NCBI GenBank assembly: GCA_017861315.1
Contig: JAGFXP010000013.1
Span: 1 to 47,256 of the forward strand
Reading direction: 5' to 3'
DNA length: 47,256 nucleotides
Source: Bacillota bacterium
GTDB taxonomy: Bacteria > Bacillota > Clostridia > Clostridiales > Clostridiaceae
Below, in pieces: positions 1 to 9,443 of this stretch; position 1 is the stretch's first letter, and each line of letters opens with the position of its first letter. The notes beneath the pieces were generated by a model. The model was given only the letters and a program-made list of their open reading frames with translations, had not been told where the DNA came from and ran no database searches. The position numbers were made by a program, and so were the translations under genes.

Positions 1-95
1 CAATAAAAGGCAATATAATCGACTGCTTCTTCTATAAAGACGTTGACATGAACGCCTGGGGCGTAAGAACAGTAAACGTGTATATCTTGAATTAG
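1..95 (+). CDS. C-terminal end of an unidentified protein (cut by window edge)
   Basis: From base 3 an open plus-strand frame gives about 30 residues, ending YKDVDMNAWGVRTVNVYILN, then TAG at 93-95. The frame is open to the window edge and is followed by a strong terminator, so it looks like the tail of a real gene that lies mostly outside. I do not recognise the family from this short tail. Its strand is opposite to thiN, so the two genes converge on the shared terminator. Confidence 0.45.
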   Translation, partial: IKGNIIDCFFYKDVDMNAWGVRTVNVYILN

Positions 96-118
96 CATCG
101 ATCTATTCAGGAAACTTA

Positions 119-154
119 AAAACCACCCGGATTTTTTTCCGGGTGGTTTTTTGT
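119..154. terminator. Bidirectional intrinsic terminator
   Basis: Perfect 10-bp stem AACCACCCGG (121-130) and CCGGGTGGTT (139-148) around an 8-base loop, followed by a T run on the plus strand. The A-rich left flank gives a T-rich tail on the minus strand too. It can end both the plus-strand gene at the left edge and the long minus-strand cluster finishing with thiN. Confidence 0.9.
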
Positions 155-160
155 TTTGCT

Positions 161-796
161 TCAATCCCTGCTGAACATTATCATGAGAAGCCCGCTTGAG
201 AAATCCACTTCCACGTCCCTGTCCAGGAATCTGTTTGATATGGTAAGCGGATCTCCTATTTTCAGCTTATAGCCGGAGAGGGGATACCTGGCATTCGTCA
301 AAGACAGGTTTTCAACCGTCTCACTGAAGGCCTGAACGGAAAACGTTGTTCCCGGTTCCGCCGTGAGTCTTATCGGCTTGTCTGTCATCATAATCGAATT
401 GTGGTCATCCTTCAGGAAAGCATCTATTCCGTTCTGAACGCATGCTCTCAGAAGGCCCAGGTTCCCGATAACATGGTCCAGCCTTGTGCCGGTGCTGCCG
501 AGGAATACTATGGAGTTTGAATCCAGCCTCATTGCCAGCTCGAGCGCCAGTTCGGTATCGGTAAAATCCTTATCCTTCGGATACTCAATGATTTTGCATT
601 TTGAGCCCTTTATGTATTCAAAGGCCTCGGGCCTGATTGAGTCAAAATCCCCCACAAGGTAATCAGGCTCAATGCCCCACTCCTTGAGGCAATTGCCTCC
701 GCTGTCCACGCAGATAAGAGCTGTTGCATCCTTCAGCTCCCTTTCCAGAAGGTCCCTGGACGGCGCTGTTCCGCCTGACAGTATAACGGTCTTCAT
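161..796 (-). CDS. thiN: Thiamine pyrophosphokinase
   Basis: Transfers pyrophosphate from ATP to thiamine to make thiamine pyrophosphate in the cytosol. The 211-residue length is normal for the family. Visible family motifs are CVDSGG near residue 29, GDFDSI near 49, the KDKDFTDTELAL stretch near 74-85 (acidic residues that bind metal and nucleotide), and GSTGTRLDHVIGN near 100-112. It starts with ATG after an AAGGGTG site and lies 1 bp downstream of rpe. It is the last gene of the cluster, directly before the terminator at 119-154. The same rsgA-rpe-thiN order occurs in Bacillus subtilis. Confidence 0.95.
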   Translation of the reverse strand: MKTVILSGGTAPSRDLLERELKDATALICVDSGGNCLKEWGIEPDYLVGDFDSIRPEAFEYIKGSKCKIIEYPKDKDFTDTELALELAMRLDSNSIVFLGSTGTRLDHVIGNLGLLRACVQNGIDAFLKDDHNSIMMTDKPIRLTAEPGTTFSVQAFSETVENLSLTNARYPLSGYKLKIGDPLTISNRFLDRDVEVDFSSGLLMIMFSRD

Positions 797-797
797 C

Positions 798-1448
798 CTA
801 CAACACCCTTCTTAGTTCAGCAATATTCTCCCTGATCGCACCGTTCTTGAAAACCGCGGAGCCCGCCACGACGACATTGGCACCCATGTCGACTACCTCT
901 TTTATGTTGTCTGCTGTGACTCCACCGTCAACCTGGATAAGCAGGTCCTTGTTGTACTTTTCACTGAGCTCTTTTACCTGTCTAATCTTCTCCGAGCAGT
1001 ATTTGATGTACTTCTGTCCCCCGAAGCCGGGATTCACGGACATTATAAGGACCATGTCAAGCTCAGGCAGCACGTGCCTTATGAGTTCTGCTGGCGTAGC
1101 CGGATTAAGCGCCAGGCCGGCTTTGACGTTGAAGCTCTTGATATAGTTGATTGTCCTGTCAATATGGTGGTCTGCTTCCCAGTGAACTGTTATTATATCC
1201 GCTCCTGCAGCAGCGAAATCCTCCACATACTTTGACGGCTCGTTTATCATGAGATGAGCGTCGAATGTCATTTTGGTAAGTGGTCTGATGGATTTGACTA
1301 CAGGTGTTCCGTAGGATATATTAGGAACAAAATTGCCGTCCATGACATCTATATGTATCATGTCCGCCCCTGACTTATCAAGCTCTATTATCTGTTCCCC
1401 TAGCCTGGAGAAATCTGCTGAAAGTATTGATGGCGCTATTTGAATCAT
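798..1448 (-). CDS. rpe: Ribulose-phosphate 3-epimerase
   Basis: Interconverts ribulose 5-phosphate and xylulose 5-phosphate in the pentose phosphate pathway. A 216-residue TIM barrel with the standard motifs: [10 protein letters not shown] at the N terminus, [12 protein letters not shown] near residue 32 with the metal-binding Asp, DAHLMI near 64, [10 protein letters not shown] near 136-145, and the Asp of VDGGV near 173. The start overlaps the rsgA stop by 4 bp (ATGA), so the two are translationally coupled. Nothing unusual in length or residues. Confidence 0.97.
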   Translation of the reverse strand: MIQIAPSILSADFSRLGEQIIELDKSGADMIHIDVMDGNFVPNISYGTPVVKSIRPLTKMTFDAHLMINEPSKYVEDFAAAGADIITVHWEADHHIDRTINYIKSFNVKAGLALNPATPAELIRHVLPELDMVLIMSVNPGFGGQKYIKYCSEKIRQVKELSEKYNKDLLIQVDGGVTADNIKEVVDMGANVVVAGSAVFKNGAIRENIAELRRVL

Positions 1449-2314
1449 CTCTTGTTCCTCCTAGTATTCGATATTTCCTCAAGCATCTTGATGTAGAAAT
1501 CATACCTGAAAGGATTGATAATCCCCTCCTCTACGGCTTTCTTCACGGCACAATCAGGTTCCTTGTGATGTATGCAGCCTGTGAACCTGCATTTGCCAAT
1601 GAAATCCTGGAATTCCGGAAAGGAGTACATAAGATCTTCCCTTTTTATGAAGTCGATGTCCAGAGACGAAAATCCCGGGGTGTCGACAATAAACCCTCCG
1701 CCCACTTCGATCAGTTCGCTGTGCCTTGTGGTATGTTTGCCGCGGCCAAGTTTATTGCTTACAACACCAGTCTCCATGAGGTTCCTTCCGGCCAGAGAGT
1801 TCAAAATCGTCGATTTCCCGGCACCTGACGGACCGCATAGCACTGTTATGTTATCCTTAAGCTTTTCTTTAACAAGCTCTGTCCCTATGCCCTTTTCCGC
1901 GTTCAGGGACAGAAAGTCGTAGCCCGCGCTTTTTATCATTTCAATTATCCTGGCATTCTGGCCTTTGTCCAGGTCCGACTTGTTCATGCATACGGTAACC
2001 TTAAGGTTGTTGTATTCGCAAAGGACAAGAAACCTGTTGAGGAGTTCAAGGTTGATATCCGGATCCTTGTATGCAAATATTATAAGAGCCTGTGTGATGT
2101 TTGCAACAGCCGGCCTTGTGAGCTGGCTCTTTCTTGGCAGGACTGAGTCGATGACGCCTTTGTTGTCGCTTATGGCGATTTCAACCATATCACCGACCAT
2201 AGGGGTAAGTTCATCAAATCTGAACTTACCCCTTGCCTTACATTCAATCAATCTGCCGTCTGCAGTTTTAACATAATAGAAGCCTGCGATGCCTTTGATT
2301 ATAGTTCCCTGCAT
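1445..2314 (-). CDS. rsgA: Ribosome small subunit-dependent GTPase A
   Basis: Circularly permuted GTPase that acts late in 30S subunit maturation. Domains in order: an OB fold (about residues 1-65), the permuted GTPase domain with NKSDL (G4, near 111), GPSGAGKST (P-loop, near 161) and DTPGF (G3, near 211), and a C-terminal zinc region [14 protein letters not shown] (near 242-255) supplying the Cys/His ligands. The 289-residue length is typical. It lies 8 bp after prkC and overlaps rpe by 4 bp. In Bacillus the homologue (CpgA) is a known PrkC substrate, which fits the neighbourhood. Confidence 0.96.
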   Translation of the reverse strand: MQGTIIKGIAGFYYVKTADGRLIECKARGKFRFDELTPMVGDMVEIAISDNKGVIDSVLPRKSQLTRPAVANITQALIIFAYKDPDINLELLNRFLVLCEYNNLKVTVCMNKSDLDKGQNARIIEMIKSAGYDFLSLNAEKGIGTELVKEKLKDNITVLCGPSGAGKSTILNSLAGRNLMETGVVSNKLGRGKHTTRHSELIEVGGGFIVDTPGFSSLDIDFIKREDLMYSFPEFQDFIGKCRFTGCIHHKEPDCAVKKAVEEGIINPFRYDFYIKMLEEISNTRRNKR

Positions 2315-2322
2315 ATACCCTC

Positions 2323-4233
2323 CTATTGCTGTCCCTGTTTGTATTCGTAATAAACTATGTTGACGGTTGCGCCCTTGTTCACCATTGTTCCGGCAGCAGG
2401 GCTCATGCTCTTTACCTGTCCATCCAGGCTTTCGTCGGATGTCTTCTCCGCAGTCAAGGTTCCCAGAACCAGTCCGACAGCGTCAAGCTGCTCGTCTGCT
2501 CCGTCTACATAGGTTATGCTCGGCACGGCAACCTGTGTAACCGCTGGAGCCTGATAGACGTAATAGGTCACGCTTATAGCCGTGCCTTCTGTCACCTTCT
2601 GGCCCGGGTCTATGCTCTGCGCTTTTATTGTATCCTTCAATGAAGTGTTATCTGTTACCGCTGTGTCTGTGCTTCCAAGCTTTAGTCCCACATTTGCAAG
2701 CAATGCCGATGCCTGTTCAACTGTTTTTCCATGGAGGTCAGGGACTGTTGAATATTTCTGCTCAGGGCCGCTGCTTACAACCAGGTCGATGGTCGTGTCG
2801 GTTGATGTTGCGCTTGAGTCAGGTGACTGGCTTATGATGTAATCCTTCTGGAGCGTTGTGCTTGCCTGGTAGGTGATATTCCCAACCTTGAAACCTGCAT
2901 CAGTTATTATCTCCTTTGCAGCATTGAGCTCCATATTCTCTACGTTCGGTATGCTCGATACCTTATCGCCGCTGCTGATGCTTACCCTTACATCGGAGTT
3001 TTCCTTAACCTTGGTTCCCTCATCAGGGTAGCATTTCAGAACAGTCCCTTCCGGCTCGTCGCTTTTTTCCTTCCCAACCACCACGAATTTCAGCTTCTTG
3101 TCTTCCACAAGCTTTTGGGCATCTTCCTCCTGCAGGCCTATGATTGCAGGAACTGTAGTCTCACCGCTGTTTCCGGCAAGCTTGTTGAAAGCAAAAAATC
3201 CCGAAACGGATCCGACCACAGCCAGAAGAACAAGGATGGCCGCAACCATTATTTTTTTCTTGTTTTTGTTCTTGCTGCTTTTGTTCTTTTCGCTTCTCTT
3301 TTCCAAAGGAGCTTGCTCTGGAGCCGGCTCCTGTTTAAGTTTGCTGTTTACAGCTTTCACATCAAGAACCCTTGTCGCATCCTGCTCAAAATCGCTGGCA
3401 ACTATGCGCAGGTCCTTGTTCTGCTGGATAGCCCTCATATCTGCAACCATGTCCGTTACATTCTGGTATCTTCTGAAAGGTTCCTTTTCTATCGCTTTCA
3501 TGATGAGCTTGTTAAGTGCGTCCGGAATATTCTCGTTAAGCTGTATCGGGGGAACCACTGGTTCCTGAATATGCTTCAGCGCCACTGATACAGGGCTTTC
3601 GGCATCGAAAGGAACCCTTCCTGTCACCAGCTCGTAAAGAACGATGCCCAGGGAGTATATGTCGGTCCTGTTGTCAACAACATTGCCTTTTGCCTGTTCA
3701 GGCGAGAAGTAATGAGCTGATCCCAGCACCTTGCTTGAATTGGTTATTGTCACAGAGTCGGATGATTTTGCTATGCCGAAATCAGTGACCTTGACAACAC
3801 CGTCAGTTGTCACAAGAACATTGTGCGGCTTGATATCCCTGTGAACGATGTTGTTCTTATGGGCGTGCTCAAGCGCCTTTCCAATCTGGATGGCGATCGC
3901 AAGAGCCTGATCAGTCGTAAGCTTCCCTTTTTCATTGAGTATTTCCTTCAGGCTTTTTCCCTGCACGTATTCCATGACTATATAGTTGATGTCGCCGTCA
4001 GATCCAACGTCGTAGACATTTACTATGTTGTTGTCTGAAAGGCTCGCCACAGCTGTTGCCTCTCGTTTGAATTTCTTCAGAAATTCGGAATCGCTGGAAT
4101 ACTCCTTTTTCAATATCTTTACTGAAACGAATCTGTTCAATATCTGGCATTTCGCTTTGTATACGATCGCCATGCCGCCCTCACCGAGCTTTTCCACAAG
4201 TTCATATCTGTTGCCTAGAACTCTACCTATCAT
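2323..4233 (-). CDS. prkC: PASTA-domain serine/threonine protein kinase
   Basis: Membrane Ser/Thr kinase that senses peptidoglycan fragments or lipid II through external PASTA repeats. I start it at the ATG at 4233, which has AAGGAG 7 bases upstream and gives [20 protein letters not shown], the usual family N terminus. The frame extends to a TTG at 4257 with no site of its own. Kinase motifs are the glycine-rich loop GEGGMAIVY, the Lys in [14 protein letters not shown] and DFG. A Lys-rich stretch and one membrane helix (about residues 328-348) follow, then four PASTA repeats to the C terminus (636 residues in all). It overlaps the phosphatase stop by 11 bp. Confidence 0.95.
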   Translation of the reverse strand: MIGRVLGNRYELVEKLGEGGMAIVYKAKCQILNRFVSVKILKKEYSSDSEFLKKFKREATAVASLSDNNIVNVYDVGSDGDINYIVMEYVQGKSLKEILNEKGKLTTDQALAIAIQIGKALEHAHKNNIVHRDIKPHNVLVTTDGVVKVTDFGIAKSSDSVTITNSSKVLGSAHYFSPEQAKGNVVDNRTDIYSLGIVLYELVTGRVPFDAESPVSVALKHIQEPVVPPIQLNENIPDALNKLIMKAIEKEPFRRYQNVTDMVADMRAIQQNKDLRIVASDFEQDATRVLDVKAVNSKLKQEPAPEQAPLEKRSEKNKSSKNKNKKKIMVAAILVLLAVVGSVSGFFAFNKLAGNSGETTVPAIIGLQEEDAQKLVEDKKLKFVVVGKEKSDEPEGTVLKCYPDEGTKVKENSDVRVSISSGDKVSSIPNVENMELNAAKEIITDAGFKVGNITYQASTTLQKDYIISQSPDSSATSTDTTIDLVVSSGPEQKYSTVPDLHGKTVEQASALLANVGLKLGSTDTAVTDNTSLKDTIKAQSIDPGQKVTEGTAISVTYYVYQAPAVTQVAVPSITYVDGADEQLDAVGLVLGTLTAEKTSDESLDGQVKSMSPAAGTMVNKGATVNIVYYEYKQGQQ

Positions 4234-4966
4234 CTCTCCACTCTCCTTCAAATACAATAACAGAAATGTTATCTTTCGCGCCTCTTGATTTGCTCAGCTC
4301 GATCAGTTCAGCACAACAATCATCATCTTTCATTACAATATCGTATAATTCCTGTTCATTAACAAAGTTTGAAAGGCCGTCAGTACACAGAATGACCTTT
4401 TCTATCCCTTTTATGTCCATCCTTATTAGGTCAACTTCAACGGTATCGTATGTTCCTAAAGCCCTGGTAATAATATTTCTATTCGGATGATTGTCAGCCT
4501 CGCTTTCGGTTATGCTGCCTTCATCAAGCAGCTGCTGCACGAGGGAATGGTCTTTTGTAACCTGTGATATCGCTTTATCCTTAATGATATAACATCTGCT
4601 GTCGCCCACATGGGCTATAACCATTTCACTGCCCTTGATCAGGCATGCGGTCAAAGTAGTCCCCATGCCGTTCAATTCGTCCCTGCTCTTGGAAAGCTTG
4701 TATATTTTCAGATTCGAATCACATACAGCTCCCCTTATGCTGTCCTCCAGGTCATCTAACACCGCCAGCGAGTTTATATAAGAAATTGTATTCTCCACAG
4801 CCAGTTTGCTGGCTATTTCACCGGCATTGTGCCCTCCCATGCCGTCTGCTATTACGTAAATTCTTTTTGACTCATCGGTGTAATAATCGATATAGTCTTC
4901 GTTTACTTTTCTAAAGTTCCCAACATCGGTCAGTAATTCTACCAAGCTATTCACCTCTTTGTTCAT
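4223..4966 (-). CDS. stp: PP2C-family protein phosphatase (Stp/PrpC)
   Basis: Metal-dependent Ser/Thr phosphatase that opposes the adjacent PrkC kinase. PP2C motifs are all present: [11 protein letters not shown] near the N terminus, [11 protein letters not shown] with metal-binding Asp and Gly, [33 protein letters not shown] and a final KDNISVI. At 247 residues it is a stand-alone catalytic domain. ATG at 4966 follows AAGGAG. A TTG at residue 8, also preceded by a GAGGTG site, could be the true start and would give the shorter N terminus common in the family. It overlaps rlmN by about 20 bp and prkC by 11 bp. Confidence 0.95.
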   Translation of the reverse strand: MNKEVNSLVELLTDVGNFRKVNEDYIDYYTDESKRIYVIADGMGGHNAGEIASKLAVENTISYINSLAVLDDLEDSIRGAVCDSNLKIYKLSKSRDELNGMGTTLTACLIKGSEMVIAHVGDSRCYIIKDKAISQVTKDHSLVQQLLDEGSITESEADNHPNRNIITRALGTYDTVEVDLIRMDIKGIEKVILCTDGLSNFVNEQELYDIVMKDDDCCAELIELSKSRGAKDNISVIVFEGEWRDDR

Positions 4967-5984
4967 CTAAATAACTCCTTCTCAGCTGCCCGCAGGCCGC
5001 ATTGATATCGGAGCCCATTTCCCTTCTTACTGTAGTCTCTATGCCCTTCCTTGTCAATACCGCGCTGAATGCTGCAATATCCTTCTGTGTTGGTTTGGAA
5101 TAGCCGTTTTCAACAACTGCATTGACAGGTATAAGATTGACATGACACAGCATTCCCTTAAGGATATCCGATAATTCTTCTGCATTTTCCAAACTGTCGT
5201 TTTTTCCTTTTACAAGCGAATATTCGAAAGTGATCCTCCTGTTTGTTTTGCTGATGTAATACCTGCAGGCATCGAGTATCTCAGCCATCGAATATTTGTT
5301 CGCCACCGGCATCATCTGACGCCGGATTTCATCATTAGGCGCGTGAAGCGATACCGCAAGCGTTATCTGGTAGTTCATGTCAGCAAGCTCCCTCATTTTC
5401 GGCACAAGCCCGCAGGTCGAAAGCGTAATGTGCCTCTGCCCAATGTTAAGTCCATATTCCGAATTAACGATGTCGAGGAATTTAGTCACATTATCAAAAT
5501 TGTCCAGTGGTTCGCCGCTTCCCATCAAAACAACGTTGGATATCCTCCCGCCAATATTTTTCTGTGCGGCCAGAACCTGTCCGAGAATTTCGCCAGCGGT
5601 GAGGTTTCTAACCATGCCGTGAAGGGTTGAAGCGCAGAAGGTGCACCCCATCCTGCAGCCTATCTGTGTCGAAACGCAGATAGAGTTCCCGTGTTTGTAC
5701 TGCATAACTACTGTTTCAATTATGTTTCCGTCGCTGTATTTAAGCAGGAATTTGAAGGTATCGTCGTCTCTGGATTTGTATTTTTCGACGATTTCAGGTA
5801 TCCCGGTCTGGAAGCTGGCTGCCAGTTTGTTCCTTAGGCTTTCCGGTATGTTTTTCATGTCCGAAAAGCTGAAGCAGCCCTTGTATATCCAATCGAATAC
5901 CTGTTTAGCCCTGAACTCTTTTTCCCCGCTGCCCTTTATCCACTTTTTCAATTCGTCAAGATCTAAATCCAAAATATTCCTCAA
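4947..5984 (-). CDS. rlmN: 23S rRNA (adenine-2503-C2)-methyltransferase
   Basis: Radical SAM enzyme that methylates C2 of A2503 in 23S rRNA (also A37 of some tRNAs in the family). The CxxxCxxC cluster motif is CRMGCTFC near residues 109-116. Flanking family signatures are [28 protein letters not shown], and [12 protein letters not shown] Cys near residue 330 in the C-terminal ACGQLR motif is the expected catalytic Cys. The 345-residue length is standard. It sits 11 bp after rsmB, the other rRNA methyltransferase, and overlaps the phosphatase start. Confidence 0.97.
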   Translation of the reverse strand: MRNILDLDLDELKKWIKGSGEKEFRAKQVFDWIYKGCFSFSDMKNIPESLRNKLAASFQTGIPEIVEKYKSRDDDTFKFLLKYSDGNIIETVVMQYKHGNSICVSTQIGCRMGCTFCASTLHGMVRNLTAGEILGQVLAAQKNIGGRISNVVLMGSGEPLDNFDNVTKFLDIVNSEYGLNIGQRHITLSTCGLVPKMRELADMNYQITLAVSLHAPNDEIRRQMMPVANKYSMAEILDACRYYISKTNRRITFEYSLVKGKNDSLENAEELSDILKGMLCHVNLIPVNAVVENGYSKPTQKDIAAFSAVLTRKGIETTVRREMGSDINAACGQLRRSYLDEQRGE

Positions 5985-5995
5985 TTAATCACCCT

Positions 5996-7330
5996 CTATC
6001 GTTTCTTCATCTTGGCTATAAAAAATCCATCCATATTTTCATTAGGCAGGATTGTCACATATCCTTCCTTGTGATATATGACGTTGTCGAACTTCCCAAA
6101 GAATAAAGGTTCAACAGAGTACTGGGGATTCTTTTTCAGGAACCATTTGATGTTCTCTTCATTTTCATCCTTGTTCAGCGTGCAGGTGGAATAAATCAGC
6201 TTTCCCCCTGCCTTTGTATATTTTGATGCGTTCGCCATGATCTTCCTCTGAATATCTATCAGGCTTGTCGTGCCTTCAATATCCTTGGTCCACTTTATCT
6301 CCGGCTTCTTTCTGATTATTCCAATCCCTGAGCATGGTACGTCTATTAGCACCCTGTCTCCTGCGGCTGTAAGCTTTTCGGTATATTTTGAAGCATCGAG
6401 CTTTGAACAAACCACGTTTGTTATCCCAAGCCTCCCGGTATTTTCCTCTATCAGCTTAAGCTTGTTCTCATGCAGATCGAAGGCCTGGATCCTGCCCGTA
6501 TTGTTCATGATCTCAGCCATATGGCAGGTTTTCCCTCCAGGAGCGCTGCAAAGATCCAGAACCTTCATATTCTCATGAAGATCCATAGCGGGTGCAACAA
6601 GCATTGCACTTTCATCCTGGACCGAGATTAGCCCTTCTGAAAACAATGGATTATCCTCGATGTTTCTCCCCTTGTTTATGATTATCGCCTCCGGGCAAAC
6701 CTGCCCTTCAGTGACATCATATCCGTATCCCTTCAGCGCCTCCATGGCGTCCTCATAGGTGGTTTTAAGGGTATTCACCCTGACCGTGACTGCAGGACGC
6801 ATATTAAGACCTCTCAGGATATTCTCAGCCTCAGCAGGGCTGTACTGTAAGATGAACATCCTTACAAGCCATTCAGGAAATGAATATTCGAAACAAAGCT
6901 TCTCGATCGGGTTGCTCTCGTCATAAAAGGAAGCGTCAGGATTTCTGAGATAATTCCGCAGTATTCCGTTGACCAGCCTTCCCGCGCCGGAGGATTTTTT
7001 CTTCGCTAACTCAACTGCTTCGTTCACTACGGCAAACTGCGGTATTTTATCAAGATACCTGATCTGATATACGGATATCCTCAAGATGTTCAGGACATCC
7101 TCATCAATCTTCCTTAGGCCGTTCTTCAAAAAATGGCTCAGAACGGTATCGATGGTGTGCTTGTATTTCAGAGTTCCGTAAACTATCTCGGTTACGAGCG
7201 CCTTGTCCTTGGGATCAAGGCTTGATCTATCCAGGCCTTTGCCCAAGGCTATATTGGAGTACGCCTTTTTCTTAAGCACCTGGCTCAATATTTCAACTGC
7301 TGTTTTCCTTGCCGAATCCATATCAGTCAT
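5996..7330 (-). CDS. rsmB: 16S rRNA (cytosine-967-C5)-methyltransferase
   Basis: SAM-dependent methyltransferase for m5C967 in 16S rRNA. An N-terminal NusB-like RNA-binding region (about 1-130) precedes the Rossmann catalytic domain. Motifs: LDLCSAPGGKT (SAM binding, near 246), DVPCSGIG (motif IV Cys, near 316), and STCTLNKDENE (second catalytic Cys, motif VI, near 372). At 444 residues it is a normal full-length enzyme. The first ATG overlaps the upstream metallopeptidase by 8 bp; a second ATG three codons on would remove the overlap. Neither has a strong ribosome site, so the start is open. Confidence 0.95.
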   Translation of the reverse strand: MTDMDSARKTAVEILSQVLKKKAYSNIALGKGLDRSSLDPKDKALVTEIVYGTLKYKHTIDTVLSHFLKNGLRKIDEDVLNILRISVYQIRYLDKIPQFAVVNEAVELAKKKSSGAGRLVNGILRNYLRNPDASFYDESNPIEKLCFEYSFPEWLVRMFILQYSPAEAENILRGLNMRPAVTVRVNTLKTTYEDAMEALKGYGYDVTEGQVCPEAIIINKGRNIEDNPLFSEGLISVQDESAMLVAPAMDLHENMKVLDLCSAPGGKTCHMAEIMNNTGRIQAFDLHENKLKLIEENTGRLGITNVVCSKLDASKYTEKLTAAGDRVLIDVPCSGIGIIRKKPEIKWTKDIEGTTSLIDIQRKIMANASKYTKAGGKLIYSTCTLNKDENEENIKWFLKKNPQYSVEPLFFGKFDNVIYHKEGYVTILPNENMDGFFIAKMKKR

Positions 7331-8006
7331 CCCGCCTGTTGCTCAATAAGATCAGCCTTGCAAGCTGGGCTATTGCCATCAAAACCGCCGCGATATAAGT
7401 CAGGGCCGCCGCATCCAGGACCTTCTTGGCACTCTGGAGTTCACCTTCGGCCAGGATGCCTTTCGAGCCCAGGAGCGCAAGCGCCCTGCTTGAAGCATTC
7501 AGTTCTACAGGAAGTGTTATGAGCTGAAACACAACAACTGTCATGAAAAGAATTATTCCTATGCGCAGAAGGCTTGGTATCCCAAGGATAAATCCTGCGA
7601 AAAAGAGCACCCAGGAAAGATTTGATCCGAAGTTCACTATCGGAACTATTGAATTTCTTATGACAAGAGGAGAGTATCTCTCCTGATGCTGTATTGCATG
7701 TCCGGTTTCATGGGCCGCCACTCCAAGGGAAGCCACTGACGAACCGTAAAAAACATCGTTTGAAAGCCTCATGACCCGGTTAACAGGATCGTAGTGATCT
7801 GTAAGCTTTCCCTGTACCAGCTCTACAGGAACGTCATTCAAGCCGTTGCTGTCAAGAAGCATCCTGGCAGCCTGAGATCCGTTGTATCCCCTTATGCTTT
7901 GCACTCTTGAATACTTGTCGAATGTGGTGCTGATTTTGTACTGAGCCCATGCTGCCAATATCAGTGCAGGTATGAGCACCAGCATGCTGGTGTCAAAATA
8001 AAACAT
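7323..8006 (-). CDS. Membrane zinc metallopeptidase, YugP family
   Basis: A 227-residue membrane protein of the neutral zinc metallopeptidase family (YugP-like). The zinc-binding HExxH is HETGH in AAHETGHAIQHQE near residue 100. Hydrophobic helices lie at about 4-22, 125-145, 148-170 and 200-222. The conserved GYNGSQAARMLL segment near residue 41 and the NASSRAL segment near 173 also fit. Substrates are unknown for the family. It sits between fmt and rsmB, where B. subtilis has no such gene, so it is an insertion relative to that order. Confidence 0.9.
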   Translation of the reverse strand: MFYFDTSMLVLIPALILAAWAQYKISTTFDKYSRVQSIRGYNGSQAARMLLDSNGLNDVPVELVQGKLTDHYDPVNRVMRLSNDVFYGSSVASLGVAAHETGHAIQHQERYSPLVIRNSIVPIVNFGSNLSWVLFFAGFILGIPSLLRIGIILFMTVVVFQLITLPVELNASSRALALLGSKGILAEGELQSAKKVLDAAALTYIAAVLMAIAQLARLILLSNRRDD

Positions 8007-8031
8007 AGCCGGTTCCCTCCTTCTTTATTTG

Positions 8032-8961
8032 TTAGTAAAGCACCTCGTTCTTATCGATCCTGTGCCCTTTTATGTATTCGCTGACGTCGAGAGGTTTTCC
8101 GCCTGGAAACTGGACTTTTTTTATGAGAAGTTCTCCTTCACCGCAGGAAACCCTGATTCCGTCCTTTGAAACATCCTCGATGGTTCCCGGCTCTGAAGCC
8201 GGCTTCGAGTCAAGCGCGACCGATGAATAGATCTTCATTACGTTTTCCTTGTAATGCGTATACGCCACAGGCCACGGATTAAGTCCCCTTATCAGGTTGT
8301 GGACAGCATGGTTAGGCTTTTTCCAGTCGATGACCGCCATATCCTTGTTGAGCATTGATGCATAGAAGCCGTCCCAGTTTTCCTGCTTTTGCCTCTTAAT
8401 CTTGCCTTCAGCAACCCCTTTGAGCGTTTGCACAAGCAGGGCTGCACCGTCTTCCATAAGTATGTCGTGAAGCTCGCCGGCTGTCATAAGCTCTGTGATA
8501 GGAACCTCTGATTTCAGAAGCATGTCGCCGGTGTCGAGGCCCACGTCCATGAGCATTGTTGTGTTGCCGGACACCTTTTCGCCTCTTATGACCGCCCAGT
8601 TGATAGGTGCGGCGCCCCTGTATTTAGGAAGAAGGGATGCGTGAAGATTTATGCATCCGTATTTTGGTATATCCAGCACTTCCTTCGAAAGAATCTGTCC
8701 GTAGGCAACCACGACAATAAAATCCGGAGCCATATCCTTCAGAAGCTTTACAAGTTCTTCGTCTTTTTTAAGATTTACCGGCTGATACACGGGAATCCCG
8801 TGTCTGAGCGCAGCCTCTTTGACCTCCGACATGGCAAGCTTTTTGCCCCTTCCCTTGGGTTTGTCGGGCTGGGTGAATACTGCTGCAACCTCAAATTCCT
8901 CTGTAAGCCTTTCCAGGGAAGGTACTGCAAATTCCGGTGTACCCATAAATACAATCTTCAT
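8032..8961 (-). CDS. fmt: Methionyl-tRNA formyltransferase
   Basis: Formylates initiator Met-tRNA using 10-formyltetrahydrofolate. N-terminal [16 protein letters not shown], the folate-binding [20 protein letters not shown] region near residues 109-128 (Asn-His-Asp type active site), and LDTGDML near 143 are all present. The C-terminal OB-like tRNA-binding domain follows from about residue 205. The 309-residue length is typical. The start overlaps the def stop by one base (TAATG), so formylation and deformylation are translationally coupled. Confidence 0.97.
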   Translation of the reverse strand: MKIVFMGTPEFAVPSLERLTEEFEVAAVFTQPDKPKGRGKKLAMSEVKEAALRHGIPVYQPVNLKKDEELVKLLKDMAPDFIVVVAYGQILSKEVLDIPKYGCINLHASLLPKYRGAAPINWAVIRGEKVSGNTTMLMDVGLDTGDMLLKSEVPITELMTAGELHDILMEDGAALLVQTLKGVAEGKIKRQKQENWDGFYASMLNKDMAVIDWKKPNHAVHNLIRGLNPWPVAYTHYKENVMKIYSSVALDSKPASEPGTIEDVSKDGIRVSCGEGELLIKKVQFPGGKPLDVSEYIKGHRIDKNEVLY

Positions 8962-9419
8962 TAGAATTCCTCTTCCTCCTCCGGAATTACCTTGTCTATG
9001 AACAGCACCCCGTCAAGATGGTCTATTTCATGGCAGAGCGCCCTGGCCATAAGCCCGCTGCCGGTGATCTCGATTTTTTCGCCTTTTTCATTGAGGGCTG
9101 TAACCTTAACTGTCTCCGGCCTGTTGACATTGCCTTGTTCTCCCGGAACGCTGAGGCAGCCTTCATAATCGACCACATCCCCTGTGGCCTCCACTATCTC
9201 AGGATTCACAAGCTTTATTGGCCCTTCTCCGATATCTATTACCACAAGCCTTTTTAGGATGCCAACCTGAGGCGCTGCCAGACCGACACCTTCAGCAGCA
9301 TACATTGTCTCCAGCATATCGTCCAGAAGCACAAGCTCCCTTTCCTTTATCTCATCAACTATCCTGCATTTCTTTCTCAGGATTTCATCGCCATTTATCC
9401 TTATAGTTCTTAATGCCAT
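8961..9419 (-). CDS. def: Peptide deformylase
   Basis: Removes the N-formyl group from nascent proteins. The three family motifs are in order: [10 protein letters not shown] near residue 44, EGCLSVPG near 88 (metal-binding Cys) and HEIDHLDG near 129 (HExxH metal site). The 152-residue length is standard for type 1. A GGAGG site stands before the ATG. It is 24 bp after priA and overlaps fmt by one base. Confidence 0.97.
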   Translation of the reverse strand: MALRTIRINGDEILRKKCRIVDEIKERELVLLDDMLETMYAAEGVGLAAPQVGILKRLVVIDIGEGPIKLVNPEIVEATGDVVDYEGCLSVPGEQGNVNRPETVKVTALNEKGEKIEITGSGLMARALCHEIDHLDGVLFIDKVIPEEEEEF

Positions 9420-9443
9420 TGTAAACCTCCAAATATTATTGTT

